Under the pieces are notes generated by a model. That model saw only the letters and a list, made by a program, of their open reading frames with translations. It had not been told where the DNA came from and did not search any database. DNA of 9,144 nucleotides from an uncultured Campylobacter sp. (GTDB lineage: Bacteria; Campylobacterota; Campylobacteria; Campylobacterales; Campylobacteraceae), in the NCBI RefSeq assembly GCF_937949835.1, contig NZ_CALEDC010000089.1:1-9144 (forward strand), read 5' to 3'. Made by a program: the position numbers and the translations under genes. This document shows positions 3,866 through 9,144 of the stretch, piece by piece. The stretch's first letter is position 1, and each line of letters opens with the position of its first letter.

Positions 3866-6313
3866 ATGAAAAGGCGAGACTTTTTAAAGGCAGGGATTTT
3901 AGGCGCAAGCGCGGCAAGCGCTAGCAGGATCGAGGGGGTCACGCAGACGATTTTTGATAACAAAAAGGTATTCGGCGCGAATAGATTCGGCACTTTTTGG
4001 CTAAATTTAAACTCATCGCAGATAGTTTCGGTAAGCGATTTTGAGGGCGATAAATTTCCAAACACGATGAATTACAGCCTACCTGATTCCGTGCAGAACG
4101 AAAACCGCGTGCTCTATCCGATGGTGCGCAAAAGCTATCTAAAAGCAAAAGGCGCGGCAAAGAGCGAACTGCGCGGCAAAGAGGAGTTCGTGCGAGTTAG
4201 CTGGGACGTAGCGCTTGATCTAGCGGCGAAGGCTTTGAAAGAAAATTTCGACAAATACGGCGCCGAGGCGATCTATGGCGAATGCTACTGGTGGGGCGGC
4301 AGCGGCAAGATCGGCTGGGGACGCACCGTAGCGCACCGAATGCTTAAAATTTTAGGCGGCTACGTAGAGGAAAGCGGTGATTACTCGACCGGCGCGGGGC
4401 TCGTTATCATGCCTCACGTGCTGGGCTCAAGCGCCGTTTATGACGCGCCTACTACGTGGAAAGCGATCGTCAAAAACGCCAAAAACGTCGTATTTTGGGC
4501 GACCGATCCTGCGGTAACCAATCAAATTTCATCCATTCCGCCTACGCACGACGGCTACATCGGCATGCAAGAGCTTAAAAAATCGGGCATCAAAACCTAC
4601 AGCGTAAACGTGATGAGAAACGACACCGCGCGCTACTTCGGTAGCGAAGATATCATCGTGCGCCCAAACACCGACACCGCGCTCATCATCGGTATGTGCC
4701 ATTATCTCTTTACGAACAACCTCTACGACGAGGAATTTATCAAAAAATACACCGTCGGATTTAATAAATTTAAAGCGTATTTTCTAGGCGAGAGCGATAA
4801 AATCGTAAAGGACGCAGCTTGGGCGAGCAAAATTTGCGGACTTAGCGAGGAGGCTATTGCGAAATTTGCTACGGCACTTGCAAAGGAGCCGACCACGATC
4901 CTGATCGGTCGCGGTTTGCAGCGCGCAGATCACGGCGAGCAGCCTTTCTGGGCGCTAGTGGCGCTTAATGCGATGCTGGGATATATCGGCAAGGAGGGGC
5001 TCGGCTTTGAATTTAGCCTAGGCTACGGCTCTGCGGGCGCTACGAATAAGGTGGCTCCGATTTTAAAGGGACTTAGCACGCGCATAGATGAGAAATACGA
5101 AAACACGGGCTCTGCGCCTTGGAAAAGTGCGAAAAACATTACCATCCCGTCTTCTCGCAGCATCGAGGCGCTGGAGCATCCAGGCAAGCAGATCGACTAC
5201 GACGGCACCAAGATCAAGCTACCGCATATGAGAGTCGCTTATATGGCGTGCGGATCGATGTTTACGCGCCATCAAGACGTGAATAATATCGTCAAGCAGT
5301 GGCGTAAATTTGACACCGTCATCACCGCCGAGCCTTACTGGACGAGCACGGCGAAGCTTAGCGACATCGTACTTCCCGTCGCGATCGAGGTCGAGCGCAA
5401 CGACATCAACCAAACGGGCGCTACGGGCGAATATATAGTCGCTTACAGACCTGCAATCGAGCCGATGGGCGAGAGCAAGAGCGACTTTTGGATCTGCGAG
5501 CAGATCTGCAAGCGCTGGGGATACGGCGAGGTCTTTAGCGAGGGCAAGGACGAGTTAGGCTGGATGAAAGAATTCTACGCCGATGCCGTAGAGCAAGCCA
5601 AAGGCCTAAATATAACGATGCCTAGCTTTGAGGAATTTTACGACAAAGGCTTCGTGCGCTTTGAAAAGGACGACGAGAGCAGCGCGCTATACACGCGCCT
5701 TGCGGCATTCCGCGAAAATCCCGCCAAAAACCGCCTCGGCACGCCGTCGGGTAAGATCGAGCTCTACTCGCCCGTAATCGCTAAGATGGGCTATGCCGAC
5801 TGCCCGCCGATGCCTACTTGGATCGAGCCTAAAGAGTGGCTAGGCGATGCGAAAAAGACGGCGAAGTATCCGATTCACATCGTAAGCCCGCACTCTCGCT
5901 ACCGCCTGCACAGCCAGCTAAACAACTCGATCATCAGAAATTTTGCCGAGGTTAGCGGCAGAGAACCGGTGCTAATAAATCCAAAAGACGCCGAAGCTCG
6001 CGGGCTTGCGAACGGCGACATCGTGCGCGTTTTCAACGACCGCGGCGAAATTTTGGCAGGCGTGCTCGTTACCGACATCGTGCCCGAGCGCGTCGCAGCG
6101 ATCTGCGAGGGCGCGTGGTACGATCCCGAGGTTTGGGGCGAGAAGAGCCTCTGCCAGCACGGCTGCGTAAACGTGCTTACGTTCGATAAAGGCACGTCAA
6201 GTCTCGCACAAAGCAACTCGGCTCACACCGTGCTAGCGCAGATTGAGAAATTTAAGGGGGAGATTAAGCCAATACAGGCGTTTAGTAAACCTAAAATCCT
6301 ACAATCTTTGTAG
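3866..6313 (+). CDS. Periplasmic molybdenum S-/N-oxide reductase (TorA/BisC/DorA type)
   Basis: The 815-residue product has a twin-arginine signal (MKRRDFLKAGILGASAASAS), so it is exported folded with its bis-MGD cofactor. There is no N-terminal cysteine cluster, hence no Fe-S cluster, as in TorA, DorA and BisC. GDYSTGAGLVIMPHVLGS (171-188) is the family active-site stretch, with Ser174 the expected molybdenum ligand. YGECYWWGGSGK (137-148) aligns with the funnel segment that in DMSO reductase holds Tyr114 and Trp116; Tyr141 and Trp143 would be the equivalents. PHSRYRLHSQL (675-685) is the typical cofactor-binding motif of the C-terminal domain. The length is normal. It would reduce TMAO, DMSO, or methionine/biotin sulfoxide using electrons from the preceding cytochrome. 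It is orthologous in layout to C. jejuni Cj0264c, which is variously labelled torA or bisA; I leave the symbol blank because the substrate is not fixed. No TorD-like chaperone gene is nearby. AAAGGAG precedes the ATG. Confidence 0.93.
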   Translation: MKRRDFLKAGILGASAASASRIEGVTQTIFDNKKVFGANRFGTFWLNLNSSQIVSVSDFEGDKFPNTMNYSLPDSVQNENRVLYPMVRKSYLKAKGAAKSELRGKEEFVRVSWDVALDLAAKALKENFDKYGAEAIYGECYWWGGSGKIGWGRTVAHRMLKILGGYVEESGDYSTGAGLVIMPHVLGSSAVYDAPTTWKAIVKNAKNVVFWATDPAVTNQISSIPPTHDGYIGMQELKKSGIKTYSVNVMRNDTARYFGSEDIIVRPNTDTALIIGMCHYLFTNNLYDEEFIKKYTVGFNKFKAYFLGESDKIVKDAAWASKICGLSEEAIAKFATALAKEPTTILIGRGLQRADHGEQPFWALVALNAMLGYIGKEGLGFEFSLGYGSAGATNKVAPILKGLSTRIDEKYENTGSAPWKSAKNITIPSSRSIEALEHPGKQIDYDGTKIKLPHMRVAYMACGSMFTRHQDVNNIVKQWRKFDTVITAEPYWTSTAKLSDIVLPVAIEVERNDINQTGATGEYIVAYRPAIEPMGESKSDFWICEQICKRWGYGEVFSEGKDELGWMKEFYADAVEQAKGLNITMPSFEEFYDKGFVRFEKDDESSALYTRLAAFRENPAKNRLGTPSGKIELYSPVIAKMGYADCPPMPTWIEPKEWLGDAKKTAKYPIHIVSPHSRYRLHSQLNNSIIRNFAEVSGREPVLINPKDAEARGLANGDIVRVFNDRGEILAGVLVTDIVPERVAAICEGAWYDPEVWGEKSLCQHGCVNVLTFDKGTSSLAQSNSAHTVLAQIEKFKGEIKPIQAFSKPKILQSL

Positions 6314-6329
6314 AATTTAACGCGTCGTC

Positions 6330-6432
6330 TCGCGAGTGCTTTTGAGAGAGATTTGAAATTTTAAGTCTGCGGCAGACTACTTGTCTAGCCTTGACTTAAA
6401 ATTTCTGCACAACTCTCAAAATCATCTCGCGA
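6330..6432. repeat. Large imperfect inverted repeat downstream of the molybdoenzyme gene
   Basis: Three nested arm pairs fold onto one another: TCGCGAG (6330-6336) with CTCGCGA (6426-6432), TTTTGAGAG (6340-6348) with CTCTCAAAA (6413-6421), and AAATTTTAAGTC (6356-6367) with GACTTAAAATTT (6393-6404). Unpaired interruptions are nearly equal on the two sides (3 against 4 and 7 against 8 bases). A separate small hairpin, GTCTGC-G-GCAGAC, occupies 6365-6377. The T-run CTTTTTAT at about 6446-6452 follows only after 13 bases. It may act as an operon-end hairpin, but its length is also like a small non-autonomous palindromic element. Confidence 0.6.
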
Positions 6433-6470
6433 TACTTCCGCTTGTCTTTTTATGCTTAAATTTAATTCAC

Positions 6471-6524
6471 CAAATTTGAGCGTAATTTACTTCTTTCGTG
6501 CTCATCAAATTTGAACGTAAATTT
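6471..6524 (+). repeat. Imperfect direct repeat, 35-bp spacing
   Basis: CAAATTTGAGCGTAATTTA at 6471-6489 recurs as CAAATTTGAACGTAAATTT at 6506-6524, a near match over 19 bases. A reverse-oriented copy of the core, CGCTCAAATTT, lies at 6553-6563. All three are upstream of the SUKH-like gene, and the last overlaps its promoter-to-leader region. Confidence 0.5.
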
Positions 6525-6545
6525 TGTGCGAACTAAAAACTCTGC

Positions 6546-6551
6546 TAAAAT
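6546..6551 (+). promoter_or_regulatory. Candidate -10 element of the SUKH-like gene
   Basis: CTCTGCTAAAATTCG gives TAAAAT, with a TG-containing extension just upstream, 29 bases before the GTG start at 6581. The ribosome binding site AAAGG is at 6569-6573. Confidence 0.45.
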
Positions 6552-6580
6552 TCGCTCAAATTTAACCCAAAGGTCGTGCC

Positions 6581-7096
6581 GTGCAAATCCCGAATTTGAT
6601 CCAGAATTTTATCCGCAAACGCATCGTTTCAGAGTCCATTTTGCTGCCGTTTTTCTATCCAGAGGAGGGCGAGTTTGAGAGTTTTCAGGAGGGGTATAGG
6701 CTTGCTAGCCGCAAAACGGGCGAGGAGCTAGCAGATAACGCACCCGGGCAGTGGCGCAAGAGCTGGCGGGTCATCGCGCGTAACGGCATGGACGATCCGT
6801 TTTTTGTAGATTTTGCCCTGGGGGACGCTTCGCCCGTGTATTTTGCCTATCACGGCGCTGGCTCTTGGGAGCCGATCAAGGTCGCGGATAAGGTAAAAAC
6901 GCTCGTATTTTTAAAGAAATTTTTTGAAAACGAGAGCTTTGCGGCGACTAAAGAGAGGGCGCAAAATTTGCCGCTTTGCGTATTTAGCGGCATAGAGGAG
7001 CTGGCGCTGTCGCTACAAGACAAACTCGCCTCGCTCGGAGTTAAATTTTACGCGCGGGAGATCTCTTTTAGCGAATTTATCGCGCGGAGTGGCTAA
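6581..7096 (+). CDS. Small protein resembling the SMI1/KNR4 (SUKH) family
   Basis: The 171-residue product starts at a GTG with AAAGG seven bases upstream; no in-frame ATG lies nearby. It has no signal peptide or membrane segment and is probably cytosolic. The central part, 'WRVIARNGMDDPFFVDFALGDASPVYFAYHGAGSWEP' (about residues 63-98), has the conserved shape of SMI1/KNR4 proteins: G/D-DP-hhhD, then PVY-x-A-x-H-G, then W-x-P, followed by a VAD-type helix. The N-terminal half ('LLPFFYPEEGEFESFQEGYRL') is less typical, so assignment is from memory of the motif and is moderate. SUKH proteins often serve as immunity proteins against contact-dependent or polymorphic toxins, but no toxin gene is visible here. 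The gene is isolated between two repeat-rich spacers. It is alternatively an uncharacterised housekeeping protein. Confidence 0.6.
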   Translation: MQIPNLIQNFIRKRIVSESILLPFFYPEEGEFESFQEGYRLASRKTGEELADNAPGQWRKSWRVIARNGMDDPFFVDFALGDASPVYFAYHGAGSWEPIKVADKVKTLVFLKKFFENESFAATKERAQNLPLCVFSGIEELALSLQDKLASLGVKFYAREISFSEFIARSG

Positions 7097-7124
7097 GCGA
7101 GCAAATTTAAAATTTCAACTCCCG

Positions 7125-7153
7125 CTGCTGCTAAATTTAAAATTTAGCAGCAG
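7125..7153. terminator. Perfect 29-base palindrome, hairpin after the SUKH-like gene
   Basis: CTGCTGCTAAATTT (7125-7138), a single central A, then AAATTTAGCAGCAG (7140-7153) pair over 14 bp without a mismatch. In RNA a few central bases would open as the loop. The position 28 bases after the stop codon suits transcript end or 3'-end protection, but the downstream sequence (GCGATCCTATAAATTTT) lacks an immediate T-run. The inner word AAATTTAAAATTT also occurs at 7103-7115. Confidence 0.55.
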
Positions 7154-7194
7154 GCGATCCTATAAATTTTGTTCTCATCCGCTTGCTATCGCAG

Positions 7195-7226
7195 TGCGCT
7201 AACAGCTTTGCGTACGCTGGAGCGCA
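7195..7226 (+). other. Interrupted hairpin in the convergent spacer
   Basis: TGCGCT (7195-7200) pairs with AGCGCA (7221-7226), and CAGC (7203-7206) inside it pairs with GCTG (7216-7219). No T-run follows. The function is unknown; it adds to an unusually structured spacer. Confidence 0.35.
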
Positions 7227-7256
7227 AATTAAAGCATAAAATCAAAATGTAAAATT

Positions 7257-7290
7257 GAAGTAGAATTTTAAGCGCCCTACTTCGTTTTTT
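7257..7290 (+). terminator. Terminator-like hairpin with T-run, plus strand
   Basis: GAAGTAG (7257-7263) pairs with CTACTTC (7277-7283) around a 13-base loop, followed by GTTTTTT (7284-7290). This is the only classic intrinsic terminator shape reading rightward in the spacer. It shares its 3' arm with the alternative hairpin at 7273-7305. Confidence 0.5.
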
Positions 7291-7305
7291 ACTTGCAGTA
7301 GGGCG
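7273..7305 (-). terminator. Alternative hairpin, possible tpx transcript end
   Basis: CGCCCTACT (7273-7281) pairs with AGTAGGGCG (7297-7305), a 9-bp GC-rich stem with a 15-base loop. Read on the minus strand, downstream of tpx, it is followed by a modestly T-rich stretch (CTTAAAATTCTACTTC). It cannot form at the same time as the 7257-7290 hairpin. Confidence 0.4.
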
Positions 7306-7344
7306 AATTTGCTTAAAGTAGTGAACTAAAGCGAGGCGAAAATT

Positions 7345-7359
7345 ATCCAAACCTTGGAT
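7345..7359 (-). terminator. Short hairpin just after the tpx stop codon
   Basis: ATCCAA (7345-7350) and TTGGAT (7354-7359) enclose a 3-base loop. On the minus strand the hairpin is 12 bases past the tpx stop and is followed by AATTTTCG, so it may be a weak terminator or a processed 3' end. Confidence 0.4.
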
Positions 7360-7371
7360 CTATTATCTTGC

Positions 7372-7896
7372 TCAGTTAGAGCAGCTGTTGCGAGCGACGA
7401 GCTCTGCAAAATCTAGCGCTGCGTCGTAGTCGGGCTCAGAGGCTATGTCGCTTACGAGCTCTTTATAAACCACGACGCCTGCAGTATCTATGACGAAGAT
7501 TGCTCTGGCGCTAAGACCTGCTAATGCGCCGCTGGCGATGAGGGTGCCGTAGCGGCGGCAAAATTCCTTATCGCGGAAATCGCTTGCAACGCGTAGATTT
7601 TTGATCCCCTCAGTCGTGCAAAACCTCCCCATCGCAAACGGTAAATCCATCGAAACGACGATTACTTCAGTGTTAGGAAGCGATGCGGCGCGCTCGTTGA
7701 ACTTACGTGCCTCCGTCGCGCAGACGGGCGTATCTAGCGACGGCACGGCGACGATAATTTGCACGTGCTTGCCGTTAGCGATCTCGATTTCGCTTAGATC
7801 CTGGGCTACTAAGCGCACTTGCGGCGCGCGATCGCCTAGATTTATCTCTTGCCCGCTTAACTCTACGGGCTTTCCTTGAAATGTTACTGTTGGCAT
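7372..7896 (-). CDS. tpx: Thiol peroxidase (atypical 2-Cys peroxiredoxin)
   Basis: The 174-residue product is a full-length Tpx, a thioredoxin-fold enzyme that reduces hydrogen peroxide and alkyl hydroperoxides with electrons from thioredoxin. PSLDTPVCATE (52-62) holds the peroxidatic Cys59 and the catalytic Thr56. MDLPFAMGRFC (83-93) holds the resolving Cys93, with which Cys59 forms an intramolecular disulfide. Arg131 in SARAIFVID completes the active site. Cys113 and Cys172 are extra cysteines with no known family role. No signal peptide is present, so it is cytoplasmic. The ribosome binding site AAAGGA lies just before the ATG. It is transcribed divergently from the TM2-domain gene. No PerR-like operator was recognised in the short shared spacer. 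No key residue is missing. Confidence 0.95.
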   Translation of the reverse strand: MPTVTFQGKPVELSGQEINLGDRAPQVRLVAQDLSEIEIANGKHVQIIVAVPSLDTPVCATEARKFNERAASLPNTEVIVVSMDLPFAMGRFCTTEGIKNLRVASDFRDKEFCRRYGTLIASGALAGLSARAIFVIDTAGVVVYKELVSDIASEPDYDAALDFAELVARNSCSN

Positions 7897-7927
7897 TTTT
7901 GTCCTTTGTTTTGAATTTGTAGCGGCG

Positions 7928-7933
7928 AATATA
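7928..7933 (-). promoter_or_regulatory. Candidate -10 element of tpx
   Basis: On the minus strand TTTTTGTATATTCG gives TATATT, with a TG just upstream (extended -10), placing start about 25 bases before the ATG at 7896. A T-run directly upstream fits Campylobacter promoters. Confidence 0.45.
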
Positions 7934-7955
7934 CAAAAATTCCTTAAATTTCAGG

Positions 7956-7961
7956 TAAAAT
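7956..7961 (+). promoter_or_regulatory. Candidate -10 element of the TM2-domain gene
   Basis: CAGGTAAAATTGC gives TAAAAT, predicting a leader of about 18 bases. A strong AAGGAG ribosome binding site at 7975-7980 lies five bases before the ATG at 7986. The tpx and TM2 promoters lie back to back within about 30 bases. Confidence 0.45.
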
Positions 7962-7985
7962 TGCTTTAAAAATCAAGGAGAGCAG

Positions 7986-9144
7986 ATGGGCGAAGATATT
8001 TGGGGCGGCAGCAGCAATCCTGCGTCGCTAGCCAGTATAAGACGTAAAAGTGGCGAAGAAAAAAAGCCCCTGGATGAGAAACCACAGGAGCAATCTGAGA
8101 ATTTAGATTTAGCGCAAGAAGAACTTGCGGCGGATGATACTATAGAGCAAAATTCTGCGGCTCAGAATTCTATAGAGCAAAATTCCACTTCCATAAGGCA
8201 AAATTTTACTCCACAGAATTCTGCGGAGCAAAATTTAGCTTTTGCAGCTCAAGGCTTGGATGAAGAAAATTCTATTTTGCGAGATTCTGCCGCGACAGGC
8301 TCTAGCGAGCAAGATTCTAACGCTAAAAGTTTGAATTCTACCGAAAATGCTGCGAACTCGCAGAATTTTACAGAGCAGAATTCCACTTGGCGAAATTCAG
8401 CTTCCTTAAATTCCGATAGAATTAACTCTACGCAAAGCTCAGCTATGGCTTACGATCTAAATAAAGCCTACGCGTTTTATATGTTCCTCGGGCCTTTCGG
8501 CGCGCATAGATTTTATCTTGGGCATATAATCTCCGCGATTTTTCAGCTTTTAGGCGGGCTGCCATTTCTCATCTGGCTTTTTTTAGTAGTGGTTGCTGTC
8601 ATGTGGACGAGTATAGAAGGTAACGAGCTGTTGGCGCTTGTAAACTCATCTCGTCCGGATTTGGGCGTGCAAGCATCAGACCTAAAAGATATAGAACAGG
8701 GCTTTTTTCATTTTATGGTTATTTTCTCGGTGCCTAATGTTTTATTTTTAATCTGGCTTATTAGCGATTTTTTTAGGTTGCCTGATATGGTGCGAAAGCT
8801 AAATGTATCCGTAGGCGCGGGAGCAATCCTGTATGTTTATGCGGATGACGCTAAAGAGCAGAGCGAAAATCTATCTACTGCCAAAACTACCCTTTACATA
8901 GCGTTTGGGCTTGAGGCGTTAAATGCGGTAGGCAGATATATCAAGAATGTAGATAAAGTGGGTGCGTTGGAGGGCGTCGGACTTATATCTATGATATGCC
9001 TAGCTGTGGGGCTATATTTTTTAGCGCGCGCTATACGCAGCACGGATCTGCTATCAAACGTCGTGCTAGTCGGGGTTTCCTCGACTATAAGCGCAGTAAG
9101 TACTATATTTGTAGGATTTGAATTGTTTAAACCATCAGTTTTTA
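7986..9144 (+). CDS. TM2-domain membrane protein with Gln/Asn/Ser-rich N-terminal region, partial
   Basis: The frame is open for 386 codons from the ATG at 7986 to the window end, with no stop, so the C-terminus is missing. Residues 1-50 are charged. Residues 52-152 are low complexity, built on repeated x-Q-N-S units. AYAFYMFLGPFGAHRFYLG (161-179) is the signature first half of a TM2 domain. The expected second half (I-W-x-x-D-x-h-h-h-P-x-M-V) appears only at 256-269 as LIWLISDFFRLPDMV. About 50 residues, including a hydrophilic stretch from 207 to 237, separate the halves where the family normally has a short turn. Further hydrophobic segments lie at about 301-315, 329-348 and 355-380. There is no N-terminal signal peptide. 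TM2 domains have no settled function in bacteria. The coding DNA of the repeat region is rich in GAATTC and AAAATTC words. Confidence 0.8.
   Translation, partial: MGEDIWGGSSNPASLASIRRKSGEEKKPLDEKPQEQSENLDLAQEELAADDTIEQNSAAQNSIEQNSTSIRQNFTPQNSAEQNLAFAAQGLDEENSILRDSAATGSSEQDSNAKSLNSTENAANSQNFTEQNSTWRNSASLNSDRINSTQSSAMAYDLNKAYAFYMFLGPFGAHRFYLGHIISAIFQLLGGLPFLIWLFLVVVAVMWTSIEGNELLALVNSSRPDLGVQASDLKDIEQGFFHFMVIFSVPNVLFLIWLISDFFRLPDMVRKLNVSVGAGAILYVYADDAKEQSENLSTAKTTLYIAFGLEALNAVGRYIKNVDKVGALEGVGLISMICLAVGLYFLARAIRSTDLLSNVVLVGVSSTISAVSTIFVGFELFKPSVF
8140..8435 (+). repeat. Degenerate tandem repeat encoding x-Q-N-S units
   Basis: CTATAGAGCAAAATTC occurs exactly at 8140-8155 and 8170-8185, a 30-bp period. 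Related units, built from GAGCA(A/G)AATTC and CAGAATTC, continue irregularly to about 8435. Most preserve the reading phase and give Gln-Asn-Ser or Asn-Ser pairs. The pattern suggests expansion by in-frame slippage or recombination, followed by drift. Confidence 0.65.

Noticed and set aside
5404..5418. D-I-N-Q-T in the molybdoenzyme as a glycosylation sequon
   Set aside because: The enzyme is exported already folded by Tat and this segment is a conserved structural stretch, so modification is unlikely.
5899..6216. Minus-strand frames inside the molybdoenzyme gene
   Set aside because: They are shadows of a well-conserved coding region.
7601..7879. Plus-strand frame of 92 codons within tpx
   Set aside because: It is antisense to a full-length Tpx with all catalytic residues.

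Overview
The window reads as chromosomal DNA of an epsilonproteobacterium, most likely a Campylobacter from the higher-GC, mainly oral group (gracilis, showae, rectus, curvus). This is inferred from three things: the very frequent word AAATTT in genes and spacers, promoters with a clear TATAAT-type -10 and no obvious -35, and a cytochrome c plus molybdoenzyme pair arranged like C. jejuni Cj0265c-Cj0264c. The species assignment is an inference. No tRNA, rRNA, CRISPR array or insertion sequence was recognised.

Layout. (1) Positions 1-609, minus strand: the N-terminal part of a PEB1-like periplasmic amino-acid-binding protein, cut by the window edge. (2) 779-1735, plus: an exported ankyrin-like protein, probably a lipoprotein, with several bacterial N-glycosylation sequons. 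(3) 1736-2036: a spacer bounded by two exact copies of a 16-bp AT-rich repeat. (4) 2037-2504, plus: a DUF805 membrane protein whose stop codon lies inside its terminator hairpin. (5) 2577-3158, minus: a Crp/Fnr-superfamily regulator, divergent from (6) 3286-6313, plus: a monoheme TorC-like cytochrome c followed by a Tat-exported TorA/BisC/DorA-type molybdoenzyme. (7) 6314-6580: a spacer with a large imperfect inverted repeat. (8) 6581-7096, plus: a small protein resembling the SMI1/KNR4 (SUKH) family. (9) 7097-7371: a spacer packed with hairpins between convergent genes. (10) 7372-7896, minus: thiol peroxidase Tpx. (11) 7986 to the right edge, plus: a TM2-domain membrane protein with a long Gln/Asn/Ser repeat region at its N-terminus, incomplete at the 3' end.

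The best functional unit is the regulator, intergenic dyad, cytochrome and molybdoenzyme group. The cytochrome should pass electrons in the periplasm to the molybdoenzyme, which would reduce S- or N-oxides as an alternative respiratory acceptor. The spacer between the regulator and the cytochrome holds a dyad with Fnr-like geometry (5-bp half-sites, 4-bp gap), centred about 41.5 bp upstream of the start site predicted from the -10. Its half-site is not the Fnr TTGAT, and the regulator's recognition helix also departs from the family pattern. This may be a local oxide-respiration switch with its own DNA code. Tpx fits a microaerobic lifestyle. The remaining genes have no clear functional link to one another.
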